A DNA stretch of 64,000 nt from Eutrophomonas brisbanensis (GCA_038141705.1 JAYQIQ010000004.1:1616474-1680473); one strand, 5' to 3'. Counted from the first letter of the stretch, positions 17,167-26,296 are shown. Notes: generated by a model from the letters alone, not told the origin. Numbers and translations: made by a program.

Positions 17167-17702
17167 ATGGGTGGTTCAGGGGTAAAGTACAGCGGTTTTG
17201 CAATTTTCCTTCATTGGCTTGTTGCGCTCTTGGTTCTTACGCTCGTCGCTATGGGCATTTTTATGTCCGATATTCCGAAGGGCGATCCGGATCGAGCTTT
17301 TTCTTTAACCTCCATAAGTCCATCGGGCTAACAACGGGCATCGTTGTGCTTCGTTAGGTTGTGGTGGCGACATAAAATCCTCCACCTCCTCTCCCGGGTT
17401 CCGTGCCAACTTGGCAAGTTCGAGCTTCAAAAATTTCCCATGGTCTTTTATACCTTTGTCTATTGGCAATGCCTATTATCGGTTTTGCTGCCTCACAATT
17501 TACGAAATACGGCGTTACGTATTTTGGTCTCTTCAAAATACCGCCCCTCGCCGCCGAAAACCCCGCTACTCGAGATCTGCTTCAGGAGATTCATCATGAG
17601 CTAGCTTATGTCCTGATCCTTTTGGTAGTGGTCCACGTGTTGGCTGCGTTGTATCACCACTTTGTGAAGAAAGATGGTGTGATACAAAGAATCATGCCTT
17701 AG
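17167..17702 (+). CDS. Cytochrome b561 family protein, several frameshifts
   Basis: Di-haem cytochrome b561 proteins move electrons to or from quinone in the inner membrane. Pieces in three frames add up to one protein: the ATG at 17167 gives HWLVALLVLTLVAMGIFM; another frame gives FFNLHKSIGLTTGIVVL; a third gives ISHGLLYLCLLAMPIIGFAAS and LLQEIHHELAYVLILLVVVHVLAALYHHFVKKDG. The haem-ligand His residues (FLHWL, LHKS, SHGL, VVHV) are all there. At least two frame changes occur, near 17300-17310 and 17350-17400. The gene lies 75 bases after the pqqA2 terminator and could be the electron partner of a PQQ enzyme. Confidence 0.8.
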
Positions 17703-17972
17703 TTAGCCTGGTTTTTTCACCCAGCAAAGCGGTGACTTAAACATAGTGCAGTATATTGCTGCAACGCAGCTTTACTCCCGTTGTGCTTGTCGATACCTTG
17801 GAGCTGTATGTGACTCTCCGCCGACCATCAGTCGATGGAAGAGCCCCATAAAATCTATTGTTGTAGATGTTTAGTTGTTCCTTATGCGATTTGATTAAAA
17901 AAATTGGCGGGGAGTTCGGCATCAACAGACTACCTCGTCGTTAAATAAATGCATTTATTTAGGGGGTAGTTT

Positions 17973-19499
17973 ATGAGTGAAAGACCAGCTGGTTGGCTAA
18001 CCGACCACGAACTCGAAGACTGTTTGCCTGCGGATACTCACGCTTTCGCGTCGCCGGTTCCAACGCAAATTGTTTCAAACGGGGAATATAACCCACCACC
18101 ACAGAGTGCTCAGCAGCGCCAGGTGGAGGGTGTTCTAAAAGAATTATCCGAAAAGCTTGCAAAACACCAAGGGGTAAGTCGTCGAGAGTTTCTGAAGTCC
18201 TCTTCAGGATTTGCAGCGGCATTCTTGGCGATGAATCAAGTCTTTGGAGATGTCTTTAATGTCTCTGAGGCCGAAGCCGCAGATAAAGACTATTCGTATG
18301 AGCGGGCAAGACGTTTATCGAGCCAGTTCATTTTTGATGATCAGACGCACTTCATTCGAGATGACTTTAGTCATGAGGGTTTGCTGGGTCTTGGTAACTA
18401 TGCGATGGAGCATTGGAACCCGGCGATGGCTGCAACTCCAATGACTTTAGCGCGGTACAAGTTCGAGAACTATCTAAAAGAAATTTATATGGATAGTGAT
18501 ACGAAAGTTGCTCTGTTATCCAGCGCACCATTCGACGATGAGAGCTGGTACCTTCTTTGGAACGACCAGTTGGCAGATGCTCGAACTTTGGTGAACGACA
18601 TATCGGGCTCTCAAAGAATGTTGTGTCACTCAGTGATAACGCCTGGTCAGGATGGTTGGATGGATGCTGTTGATGAGGCGATTGAAAAGTATCGTCCTGA
18701 TTCTTGGAAGGGCTATACGATCGGCGATCCGCTCTCACCATCATCGAAAGGCACGGCTTGGAGATTGGATGATGAGAAGTTGATGTATCCATTCTACGAG
18801 AAGGCGATCAATGCAGGTATCAACACGATTTGTATTCACAAAGGCCTATTGCCACGTGATTATGAAACTTCCTGGCCGGGTGTCTGGCAACACGCAACGG
18901 TAGATGATGTTGCAAAAGCCGCGAAAGATTGGCCTGGAATGAACTTCGTGATCTACCACGGAGCACTTCGAATCTTCTTGGAAGATCCATCTCATGATCT
19001 TGCGAAGTTCGAGGAAACTGGTCGCATCGATTGGACCACCGATTTGGCAAATCTCGTTGCTGAGAACGGCTTGAGAAACGTTTATGGTGAGCTTGGGACG
19101 ACGTTTGCAACCTCGGCTGTGGCTAACCCTCGTTTTGCTGCCGCGATTGTTGGAACGCTTGTTAACGGTATGGGCGCTGATCGCGTGGTTTGGGGAACCG
19201 ACTCAGTTTGGTATGGTTCACCACAGTGGCAGATCGAGGCTATGAGACGTCTGGAGATTCCAGAGGATATGATGAAGAAACAAGGCTGGAAGGTTAGCCT
19301 TGGAGGCGATGATAGTGCCATCAAGCGGCAGATCTTCGGAATAAACTCTGCAAATCTATACAACTACAACATTACCGCTGATATTCTTCAGGGCATCGAG
19401 CATGACAAGCTCGCTGAAATGAAGAACATCTATAACCAAGAGGGTATTGAGAGAAACAATAAATACTACGGTTATATCAGCAAACACAAACGAGCTTAA
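17973..19499 (+). CDS. Tat-exported amidohydrolase-family (TIM-barrel) protein
   Basis: This 508-residue protein of the amidohydrolase-2 type has a twin-arginine motif SRREFLK (residues 69-75) followed by a hydrophobic stretch (FAAAFLAMNQVFG), so export by Tat is predicted, with an unusually long N-terminal leader. Barrel motifs include FIFDDQTHFI, AINAGINTICIHKG, MNFVIYHGAL, NVYGELGTTFA and RVVWGTDSVWYGSPQWQIEA, which carry candidate metal ligands. The GGGGG Shine-Dalgarno is at 17960-17965. Substrate unknown. The 270 bases upstream hold no convincing gene. It ends in a strong terminator. Confidence 0.8.
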   Translation: MSERPAGWLTDHELEDCLPADTHAFASPVPTQIVSNGEYNPPPQSAQQRQVEGVLKELSEKLAKHQGVSRREFLKSSSGFAAAFLAMNQVFGDVFNVSEAEAADKDYSYERARRLSSQFIFDDQTHFIRDDFSHEGLLGLGNYAMEHWNPAMAATPMTLARYKFENYLKEIYMDSDTKVALLSSAPFDDESWYLLWNDQLADARTLVNDISGSQRMLCHSVITPGQDGWMDAVDEAIEKYRPDSWKGYTIGDPLSPSSKGTAWRLDDEKLMYPFYEKAINAGINTICIHKGLLPRDYETSWPGVWQHATVDDVAKAAKDWPGMNFVIYHGALRIFLEDPSHDLAKFEETGRIDWTTDLANLVAENGLRNVYGELGTTFATSAVANPRFAAAIVGTLVNGMGADRVVWGTDSVWYGSPQWQIEAMRRLEIPEDMMKKQGWKVSLGGDDSAIKRQIFGINSANLYNYNITADILQGIEHDKLAEMKNIYNQEGIERNNKYYGYISKHKRA

Positions 19500-19513
19500 G
19501 GTGTCTCGGTTGT

Positions 19514-19542
19514 AAAAAAGGGGGCGGAAGCCCCCTTTTTTT
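19514..19542. terminator. Terminator between amidohydrolase and HiPIP genes
   Basis: A GGGGGC GGAA GCCCCC stem flanked by A6 on the left and T7 on the right works in both directions. It serves the amidohydrolase gene (rightward) and the convergent HiPIP gene (leftward). Confidence 0.92.
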
Positions 19543-19598
19543 ATGTGCATACAAAATTTAATGTAACTTCAAAGCGATCCTATCCCCCTGGGTGAGGT

Positions 19599-19886
19599 TC
19601 AGCCTACTGTTCCTGGCGTCCACTCAGAACACCATCCGTTTGGACTAACTGCATCATCTAAAATGACACAAAGGCCATTGCCTTGGTACAGCATGCATTT
19701 GGCGCATGCTCTACCTATGTAGGGTTCGTTCTGATATTTCACTTCCTCTCTAGTACGTTTTCTAAACGGTTTTGGTGCTGGTCGTTTTTTGGCGGCGCTT
19801 GCTACGGGGGCAATGCAAATAATCGGTAACCCAGCGAGGTACTGAGTTATCTTGCGACGACTGTTGTTAACTTTTTTATTTTTCAT
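19599..19886 (-). CDS. High-potential iron-sulfur protein (HiPIP)
   Basis: HiPIPs are small periplasmic electron carriers with a 4Fe-4S cluster. From the ATG at 19886 the 95-residue product begins with a basic twin-Arg leader (NNSRRKITQYLAGL then a hydrophobic stretch ending ASA). It ends with the cluster motif: CAKC, a third Cys in NGLCVILDD and a fourth in SPNGWCSEW. The last part fits the HiPIP pattern C-x6-[LIVM]-x3-G-[YW]-C-x2-[FYW]. A longer open frame upstream reaches 20195 but looks unrelated. It may feed electrons from the neighbouring b561/PQQ chain. Confidence 0.88.
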   Translation of the reverse strand: MKNKKVNNSRRKITQYLAGLPIICIAPVASAAKKRPAPKPFRKRTREEVKYQNEPYIGRACAKCMLYQGNGLCVILDDAVSPNGWCSEWTPGTVG

Positions 19887-20443
19887 TACGAACCCCAACC
19901 CTTTTGGCGCAGACTTAGTTATTTTTGCGACGCCAACTATTCGCTCGCCGAATTTTACAGCTGATGGTGGTGGGGCAGCACCCGGCACCAAACGACTATT
20001 GAAAGTACGCAATAATAGTGCTGCGGGCTGCTGCGAACCATTGCGAACTCTATCGTAAAGCCTGCCTGATTGTAGACCTGCAAGCAGGTTTCTCAGCCAT
20101 GCTGGTCGCCGGAAACGGGCATCAAGCTCGTCTGCGATGGGATGCCGGTTCAATTCCCAAACCCGAATCGAACCCGTGTCCGCACGGTAGTTCAAACGGT
20201 GGGCTCGGCGGCTGCGTCATTGTCGGTGGCGGGGTCGGTGAGCCGCCGAATCGTCAGTGCACAGCGTTGCTCAATCAAGGTATTGATTTGCTCAACCACG
20301 ACATTGCCAGCAAAACTTTGTCCGGGGTCAAACTGTAGCTTGCGCGCCGTGGCGGGCAGTAGTTTTGTCAGGTCCAAATGCGCCGTTTGGCCTGCGTCAG
20401 TTTCGCGGCTGTCTCCAGCCGTACATGCACCAAACGCCTTTGG
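19887..20443 (-). other. Remnant coding region of unknown origin across a composition break
   Basis: Two minus-strand pieces read like protein: TARKLQFDPGQSFAGNVV with EQINTLIEQRCALTIRRL (about 20195-20370) and, in the next frame, RADTGSIRVWELNRHPIADE with GLQSGRLYDRVRNG and ALLLRTFNSRLVPGA (about 19975-20195). They look like one frameshifted gene, but the family is not recognised. GC content climbs sharply near 19,950-20,000, between the HiPIP start and this remnant, so a join or insertion edge lies here. Confidence 0.35.
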
Positions 20444-21406
20444 TCATCCACCGCGTCGCAACTCCCTGACACCCCGGCCCAGCTTGCGGCGCAATAGGGC
20501 CCGCAGGGTCACCCCATCCGAGTACCCGACCTGTGCGGCGACCTGGTCGACGCTGGCGTTCCCGGTGCGCAAGAGATGGACAGCATGCTCCACGCGCAGA
20601 TCCTGGAAATACGACAGCGGTGTCTTGCCCAAAACGCTTTGCAGCCGCCGCGCCAAGGTGCGCTGGCTTGTGCCTGCGGCGCTGGCTGCCTCGGCCAGCG
20701 AGAACCCCTGCGCGAGCCGACGTCTGGCCCAGCACTCGAAGCGCTCCACCATCGGGTCGGCATGCGCAAGGTGGTCGGAAATCACGAACTCGGCTTGCGA
20801 ACTGCGTGTCTCGACCAGCAGATAGCGTGCCACCAGGGCCGCCAGCGCCGGACTGCGCCCTCGGATGATGCGCAAGGCCAAGTCGATGTGGGCCAAAGCG
20901 GCACCCGCGGTGGTGAAGCGTGTCGAGTTCACGATCATGCGTGACTCGTCCAGCGTGACGTTCGGATAGCGCTGCCGAAACATCGGCCCCAGCCACCATG
21001 ACGTCGTCGCACGATGCCCATCAAGCAGGCCACTCTCTGCAAGCAAGAAACTACCGGAGCAAGCGGCACCTAGGTGCGCGCCAGCGGTGGACCACTGCTG
21101 TAGCGCCGCGACCGCATCGGGCACATCGGGGCGTGTGAGTCGAGCCGAGAGCGTGTCAGGCATCTTGTCGCCAAACGCTGGCACGAGCACGACGTCTGGT
21201 TCGGGCACACCATGCGCAGTGACCACGGGGACCGTCAAGCCTTGCGCAGTTCGGATGCGACGCCGCACACCCACCAGCGTGAGCTCTATGTGCGCGGGAG
21301 CCTGTGGCAGCGAGCCCGCCATCGCATTGGCTAAGCCCACTGTGTCAGTGAGCGCCGCAAGCCCCAGATCAAACACGCCATCACAAACAAGGAGGTGGAG
21401 TTTCAT
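20444..21406 (-). CDS. GlxA family transcriptional regulator (DJ-1/PfpI + AraC HTH)
   Basis: The 320-residue protein has an N-terminal DJ-1/PfpI-like domain (LHLLVCDGVFDLGL, PDVVLVPAFGD, and a nucleophile-elbow-like GAACSGSFLLAESGLLDG) and a C-terminal AraC helix-turn-helix pair (SLAEAASAAGTSQRTLARRLQ; QVAAQVGYSDGVTLRALLRR). The start MKLHLLVCDG at 21406 fits the family better than the longer frame to 21457 and has GGAGGTGGAG just upstream. It is divergent from the monooxygenase gene, which it probably controls. Strongly GC-rich. Confidence 0.87.
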   Translation of the reverse strand: MKLHLLVCDGVFDLGLAALTDTVGLANAMAGSLPQAPAHIELTLVGVRRRIRTAQGLTVPVVTAHGVPEPDVVLVPAFGDKMPDTLSARLTRPDVPDAVAALQQWSTAGAHLGAACSGSFLLAESGLLDGHRATTSWWLGPMFRQRYPNVTLDESRMIVNSTRFTTAGAALAHIDLALRIIRGRSPALAALVARYLLVETRSSQAEFVISDHLAHADPMVERFECWARRRLAQGFSLAEAASAAGTSQRTLARRLQSVLGKTPLSYFQDLRVEHAVHLLRTGNASVDQVAAQVGYSDGVTLRALLRRKLGRGVRELRRGG

Positions 21407-21408
21407 GG

Positions 21409-21428
21409 CAACAATGATATCAATGTTG
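21409..21428. promoter_or_regulatory. Candidate operator of the GlxA-type regulator
   Basis: CAACAATGATATCAATGTTG is a near-perfect palindrome (18 of 20 positions) centred on GATATC, only 2 bases upstream of the regulator start and within the divergent promoter region. A role as autoregulatory operator is inferred from place and symmetry only. Confidence 0.4.
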
Positions 21429-21523
21429 TCATTATTGCCTATAGAGATGTCTGTCATGAAGACTTAGACTGCAGTCTCGTCGATCCCTTCACCCACTTTT
21501 CTATTTACCCAAAGGAATACAGC

Positions 21524-21826
21524 ATGACCAAGCTCGCCCTGTTTGTTCGCCTCGAAGCTAAACCCGGCCAGGAGGCTGCGCTTGCCGACTTCCTGGCCAG
21601 CGCACTGCCGCTCGCCAACGCCGAGTCCGGCACCACGGCCTGGTTCGCATTGAAGTTTGGCCCTTCGACGTTCGGTGTGTTCGATGCCTTTGCCGATGAG
21701 GCAGGTCGCCAAGCACATCTGAACGGCCAGATCGCCGCGGCCTTGATGGCCAACGCCGCGACCTTGCTCAGTTCTCCGCCCAATATCGAGAAGGTCGAAC
21801 TGCTTGCAGCCAAACTGCCTGCATGA
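21524..21826 (+). CDS. Antibiotic biosynthesis monooxygenase (ABM) domain protein
   Basis: A 100-residue single ABM domain: LALFVRLEAKPGQEAALADFL, then AWFALKFGPSTFGVFDAF and the helix DEAGRQAHLNGQIAAALM. Small proteins of this fold dimerise and act as quinol monooxygenases or dimeric ferredoxin-like enzymes. AAAGGAAT precedes the ATG. It is divergent from the GlxA-type regulator. The substrate is unknown. Confidence 0.85.
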   Translation: MTKLALFVRLEAKPGQEAALADFLASALPLANAESGTTAWFALKFGPSTFGVFDAFADEAGRQAHLNGQIAAALMANAATLLSSPPNIEKVELLAAKLPA

Positions 21827-22019
21827 CAACTCGGCCTTGACCCAATCAGGTCACGCTGCAGGATGGGGGCACACAGCCCTACGCAGCGTCTACCTCCAAT
21901 TGCACTTGCCCAGGGAGCTACCTTCCACAGTGTCACCGGCACTTGTAAATTGACACACCCCGGCAAGTAGAAATTGATACACCTCGCCACAGGGATAATC
22001 GCTGCTTTTTGTAGCAGCG

Positions 22020-23072
22020 ATGGTTTCATACGAGGACTACATGCAGATCAAGATCCTGCACAAGCAAGGCAAGAGCCTGCGCGCCATTGCCTGCGAACTG
22101 GGTTGTTCCGTCAATACCGTACGCAAGTACCTGCAATCTGAACAGCCGCCGGGTTACCGCCCCCGCACTACCCGACCCTCGAAGTTGGCGCCCTTCGAGG
22201 ACTATCTGCGCGAACGCATTGCGGCCGCCGCACCGGACTGGATTCCCGCCACCGTACTCTGGCGCGAGCTCTGCGAGCAGGGCTTTGACGGCGCTGAGCG
22301 GACCGTTCGTCAGTTCGTCGCCACCTTAAAGCCCCAGCCTGCGCCTGATCCGCTGGTGCGCTTCGAGACTGCGCCGGGCGACCAGATGCAAGTCGACTGG
22401 ATCGAATTCAGCCGCCGCAAGGGCGCGCCGCTGTATGCCTTCGTTGCCACGCTCGGCTACAGCCGGGCGGCCTATGTCGAGTTTGTCAGCGACATGCAAT
22501 TGGCCACACTGCTAGCCTGCCATGCGCATGGTTTCGACTGGTTTGGGGGTGTGCCTCGTCGGGCGCTATACGACAACATGAAGACCGTCGTCATCGAGCG
22601 CGATGCGTATGGTCCAAAGCAGCATCGCGTTCAGCCGGGGTTCCTCGATTTCGCGCGGCACTATGGCTTCGTGCCCGAGCTATGCCGGCCCTACCGCGCC
22701 AAGACCAAGGGCAAGGTCGAACGCATGAACGGTTACCTGCGCCGCAGCTTTTATGTGCCGCTGGTGGCGCGCTTGCGGCAGGTCGGACTGACGCTCGATG
22801 TCACCACCGCCAACGTCGAAGTACAGCGCTGGCTGCGCGAGGTGGCCGACACCCGCATTCATGGGACCACAGGCTTGCAGCCCGGCCAACAGTTGCGCCA
22901 GGAGCGCGCCTCACTGCAACCGCTGCCGGCTTCGTATGCCGGCTTAACGGTGCCGGTGTCACCGGCGCTACCGGCCGAGCGCCCCTCGCTGCGTGAACGT
23001 TTCAGTCACTGGCCACAAGCCGTACAGCACCCGTTATCCGTCTATGACCGCCTGCTGGGAGTGGCCGCATGA
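22020..23072 (+). CDS. istA: IS21 family transposase IstA
   Basis: This is a DDE transposase of 350 residues. The N-terminal helix-turn-helix is KQGKSLRAIACELGCSVNTV. The catalytic core has the first Asp in GDQMQVDWIEF, the second in RRALYDNMKTVV and the Glu in TKGKVERMNGYLRRSF. The stop overlaps the istB start (ATGA), the usual coupling in IS21. Complete, with no frameshift. Confidence 0.96.
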   Translation: MVSYEDYMQIKILHKQGKSLRAIACELGCSVNTVRKYLQSEQPPGYRPRTTRPSKLAPFEDYLRERIAAAAPDWIPATVLWRELCEQGFDGAERTVRQFVATLKPQPAPDPLVRFETAPGDQMQVDWIEFSRRKGAPLYAFVATLGYSRAAYVEFVSDMQLATLLACHAHGFDWFGGVPRRALYDNMKTVVIERDAYGPKQHRVQPGFLDFARHYGFVPELCRPYRAKTKGKVERMNGYLRRSFYVPLVARLRQVGLTLDVTTANVEVQRWLREVADTRIHGTTGLQPGQQLRQERASLQPLPASYAGLTVPVSPALPAERPSLRERFSHWPQAVQHPLSVYDRLLGVAA

Positions 23073-23866
23073 ATCTGGCCCATGAACGCATTGCCGAACT
23101 GTGCCGGCAACTGAAGCTCTCGACGATGGCTGACGCCTTGCCGCATCTGGCACAGCAGGCCAGCACCCAGGACAGCAGCTTCACCGAATTCCTCGAAGCG
23201 ATGTTGAAGGCAGAACAATCGGCACGACTCGTACGCCTGCGCACGACGCTAACTCGGCTGGCAGGTTTCCCGGCCATCAAGACGCTGGAGGACTTCGACT
23301 TCACCGCCGCAACCGGCGTGCCGAAGGCGCAGATACAGGAGTTAGCCAGCCTGGCATTCATCGAACGGCATGAGAACGTGGTGTTGCTCGGTCCATCGGG
23401 GACTGGCAAGACCCATCTGGCCATCGCCCTCGGGTACGCCGCCACGCAAGCCGGTATCAAGGTACGCTTCATCACGGCGGCCGATCTGCTGATGCTGCTC
23501 TCAAGCGCGCATCGACAGGATCGGCTGGCTGACGCGTTGAAGCGCTTCGTCAATCCGTACCGGCTGTTGATCATCGACGAAATGGGCTATCTGCCGATGA
23601 ATCAGGAGCAGGCCAATCTGTTCTTCCAGATCGTGGCCAAACGGTATGAGCGTGGCAGCCTGATCGTGACCAGTAATCTGCCGTTTGGGCAGTGGGACCG
23701 TACCTTTGCCGGCGACGCGACTCTGACCGCCGCCATGCTGGATCGGCTGCTACATCACGCGCAGGTGGTGGCCATTCAGGGAGAAAGCTATCGGCTGCGT
23801 GACAAGCGCCGCGCCGGTTTGATCAGCAAAACCAAAGCGAACGACAAGGAGGTCCGGATCGACTGA
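23069..23866 (+). CDS. istB: IS21 helper ATPase IstB
   Basis: IstB is an AAA+ ATPase that picks target DNA for IstA. The 265-residue protein has Walker A GPSGTGKTHLAIAL (about residues 109-122), Walker B LLIIDEMGYLP and sensor motif LIVTSNLPFGQW. It begins at 23069, overlapping istA. Full length. Confidence 0.96.
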   Translation: MNLAHERIAELCRQLKLSTMADALPHLAQQASTQDSSFTEFLEAMLKAEQSARLVRLRTTLTRLAGFPAIKTLEDFDFTAATGVPKAQIQELASLAFIERHENVVLLGPSGTGKTHLAIALGYAATQAGIKVRFITAADLLMLLSSAHRQDRLADALKRFVNPYRLLIIDEMGYLPMNQEQANLFFQIVAKRYERGSLIVTSNLPFGQWDRTFAGDATLTAAMLDRLLHHAQVVAIQGESYRLRDKRRAGLISKTKANDKEVRID

Positions 23867-23962
23867 ATCACTTCTTTAACCAAATAACACGACACGTCGG
23901 TGTATCAATATTCCATTGCCGATGCCGGGAGTATGTGTGTCAGTTTTCGTTTGCCGTTGACA

Positions 23963-24359
23963 GGGTCATTCGCCGGTGCAGGATCGCCACTTCCTGGGCT
24001 TCCTCAGGTTCGCCGCCGGGGATGGCGCTCCCCAGTCGGTGCGACCAAGGAAAATCTACGCGTAGTTCTATTCGTCCGGGCTCCCGCTCCAGCACGGCTT
24101 CACCGAGTAGTTCGCCCAGACCGGAAAGCTGGCTTTCCGGTTCGTAGGATGGGCAACAGGGGTGATGGGCGTTGCCGCTGTCCGGCATGCGCTTGATCAC
24201 GAACTGACGGTGTCGCGCCACGTACATTTCGATCCCGTTGGGCTGACAGAGACAGCGGGGCCGTTCCAGTGTGTCGTAGATGTCTGCTAGTGCTTCCTGA
24301 AGACGCGGGTCGTCGGCGTTGATTTCTCGGCCCTGGATCGAAAAACGCTGGCTGTCCAT
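23963..24359 (-). pseudogene. DUF1173-like protein, cut by IS21
   Basis: The N-terminal ~130 residues remain, starting MDSQRFSIQGREINADDP and containing a Cys-rich RPRCLCQPNG and HHPCCPSYEPESQ. This looks like the DUF1173 family of plasmid and island proteins (family from memory, moderate certainty). The frame runs into the IS21 right end, so the C-terminal larger part is missing. It starts 7 bases past the integrase-like gene, with which such proteins often travel. Confidence 0.6.
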
Positions 24360-24366
24360 GTGGCCG

Positions 24367-25308
24367 TCAAATCAACTCTTCGAGCAGATCGTCCAGCGTG
24401 GGCTTGGGACGAGGCATCCGCTCCCTGACGGCGCTGCGTTCGGCGATACCGAGAATCGTGCCAACCTGATCTTCATCGGCACCACGCTGGTACATCCTGG
24501 CCATGACCGTGAGTCTTGCCGACTGGGTGTTCAACTCTTTGAGTTCGGCGTAGCGGAACAGCTTGCGGTAGATCTCGAGTAGTGCCCGGCAGACGAAACG
24601 ATGCTGGCCGGGCTCGCCATTGGGTGCAATTCGATAAGGCTCACCGTTGGGCGCCAGAAAGATTCGGCTATCCGGCGCCAAGTGACGGTAGTTGGCATGC
24701 TTTCCCAGTCCGTGCCCCATTTGTCCACGTTCATCGAGATAGGCAGTCAGCACTTCGTTAAGCCTCCTGCTGCTGAAGTACAGGGGCCGAGACTTGCCGT
24801 TGATTGCCGTTTCAGGGCGTAACACGGATTTACGCCGGATACAGCCATCGGGCGCGAGATAGTCCCGAATTTCGAGACGAGCAATTTCGAGAGGACGCAA
24901 CCCGGTGGCAAAAGGCAAGTAGTAAAGTGCCAAGTCATGCCAGGTACGGTTGCTACGACCCTTGATGCGTAGGGCACCTTGGACAATCTCGTCGAGGGTC
25001 AGGACACGTGCCGGGCGGCTGGTTGGCGGAGGAGGTGGGTCGAAGTGCGTCAGCGCTGCAATGATGCCATCCCGATGCAAACGCAGCCGTTGCACAAATG
25101 CGGCGCCTTCTTCCTTGAGGCCCTCAATGCCGACCACCTGGGTAAGTTTCACAGCGATAGTCTTAATGCGCCGTTCGACGGCGGTGCGCGAGAGACCAAA
25201 GCACTCTGCTACGGCCTCGTAGGTTTCGCCATCGACGACGGCACGCAGCATAGCAATGGATTGCTGAGCGCTTTCGTGATGCGAGTGGATGTCTAGAGAG
25301 TTTTCCAT
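24367..25308 (-). CDS. Integrase/recombinase-like protein with atypical catalytic residues
   Basis: A 313-residue protein. The N-terminal part has a helix-turn-helix-like stretch (TYEAVAECFGLSRTAVERRI). The middle resembles the tyrosine recombinase core: FATGLRPLEIARLEIRDYL would supply the first Arg. The usual His-x-x-Arg box is replaced by NTQSARLTVMARMYQRGA, and no clear C-terminal Tyr nucleophile is seen. It may be an inactive or regulatory relative, or a distinct island integrase. It precedes the DUF1173 remnant on the same strand. Confidence 0.6.
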   Translation of the reverse strand: MENSLDIHSHHESAQQSIAMLRAVVDGETYEAVAECFGLSRTAVERRIKTIAVKLTQVVGIEGLKEEGAAFVQRLRLHRDGIIAALTHFDPPPPPTSRPARVLTLDEIVQGALRIKGRSNRTWHDLALYYLPFATGLRPLEIARLEIRDYLAPDGCIRRKSVLRPETAINGKSRPLYFSSRRLNEVLTAYLDERGQMGHGLGKHANYRHLAPDSRIFLAPNGEPYRIAPNGEPGQHRFVCRALLEIYRKLFRYAELKELNTQSARLTVMARMYQRGADEDQVGTILGIAERSAVRERMPRPKPTLDDLLEELI

Positions 25309-25499
25309 GCAACTTCTCCCATGCTCTTTCTATCGCCATAGGGCTAGATGTTCCGGACCTTGGGAGTCGTTCGCGAGGAGAAATCGCCAGGAAATGCATG
25401 GGATTTCATTATCAGACTGGCGCTGCGGCGAAGCGCCGCCAGCGATGGGCTCGGAGGAAAGGAATACCGGATGCGGCTCCCACGGATTTCCCAGCCACG

Positions 25500-25760
25500 T
25501 CAACCGCCTTGCTCTGCGATCCAGCGACGGATGTCTTCAGCTCGCCAGACCGTTATTCGCTCTGAGAGCTTGACTGGATGGGGAAAAGTTTTGGCCTGAA
25601 TACGTCGCCAAAGTGTCGATTTTGAAAAAGGAACCAAAGAGAGGACCTGCGGCTGGCGTAGAAAGCCGGTTTCTGGCAGTCGAAGGGTGGCTTCCGGTGC
25701 GGTGCCGGATGTCGGCGCGGTCATCTTTGGGGCGGCTGGACGGGGGCGGATATGGGGCAT
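25500..25760 (-). CDS. AlpA-family excisionase/regulator
   Basis: The 86-residue protein ends with an AlpA-type winged helix: LPETGFLRQPQVLSLVPFSKSTLWRRI, then FPHPVKLSERITVWRAEDIRRWI. Such proteins act as excisionase or activator of an integrase gene. The start at 25760 (MPHIRPRP) is chosen because the longer upstream frame lacks protein-like sequence. It lies about 190 bases upstream of the integrase-like gene on the same strand. Confidence 0.8.
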   Translation of the reverse strand: MPHIRPRPAAPKMTAPTSGTAPEATLRLPETGFLRQPQVLSLVPFSKSTLWRRIQAKTFPHPVKLSERITVWRAEDIRRWIAEQGG

Positions 25761-26296
25761 GATCGGGCCTCTTCTCGGCAAATGCCGGTAAGTGACATGA
25801 CCTGCTCTATTGCGGTTGCGCTTGGTCAGGGAAGAGGGCAAACCGATAGGGAACGCAGATCTCGACGTAATGCCGCGGGCGTCCCATCGACGCGGCAGGG
25901 TGTAGGAAATGAGCGCACCCCGTATGGGGTGCGATAGAGGAACTCGTGGGGAATGTCGGTCTATCCGACTCCATCGCCCGCAAGGGGAGCAACCGGTACG
26001 GAAAAGGATCGTGGAGCAGGGGGCAGGTATCGACTGCGACGCCGCAACTGGTGCGGATTTTGATCTGCTAGCAACCGAAGGATTGCCTCGGTGGATATTC
26101 GGTAGCGGAATCTTGTACAACCGTATGCGAAGCCTAAACGCTACGCAAGATTCCGACTGCGGTACCCCCGAAAAATGGCTGGATGCTGAGGTGTTTGGTG
26201 ATGGCGTTTCCATTTCAGGAGAGTTTTTAGATGCAGCAGAGTGTCGATGTATATACCTGAATCTCGAGCTTTCAAACGTCGCCTTGATTGACATAA
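25761..26296. other. Non-coding stretch between the island genes and eno
   Basis: No convincing gene is seen. At 25914-25933 there is a perfect hairpin CGCACCCCGTATGGGGTGCG (8-base stem, 4-base loop), possibly an island end or regulatory structure. GC content falls toward eno in the last 250 bases, so the island boundary may lie near 26,080. An open frame at 25909-26349 on the plus strand has no recognisable domain. Confidence 0.4.

Larger units (their letters stand above)
21931..23962 (+). mobile_element. Complete IS21-family insertion sequence
   Basis: The element is about 2,032 bases. The left end begins TGTCACCGGCACTTG and the right end, read inward, begins TGTCAACGGCAAACG; both continue with a TGACACAC block, giving imperfect inverted repeats of about 29 bases. 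Extra internal terminal repeats (TTGATACACC left, GGTGTATCAATA right) are typical of IS21. It encodes istA and istB. No clear target duplication is seen (flanks CCACAG and GGGTCA). The right end cuts the DUF1173 gene. Confidence 0.88.

Noticed and set aside
19973..20195. N-terminal extension of the HiPIP reading frame
   Set aside because: The twin-Arg leader starts at 19886; the extension has different character and composition and belongs to the adjacent remnant.
20397..20999. Other frames over the GlxA regulator (several long ORFs on both strands)
   Set aside because: High GC makes long shadow frames; only 20444-21406 has the DJ-1 and AraC motifs.
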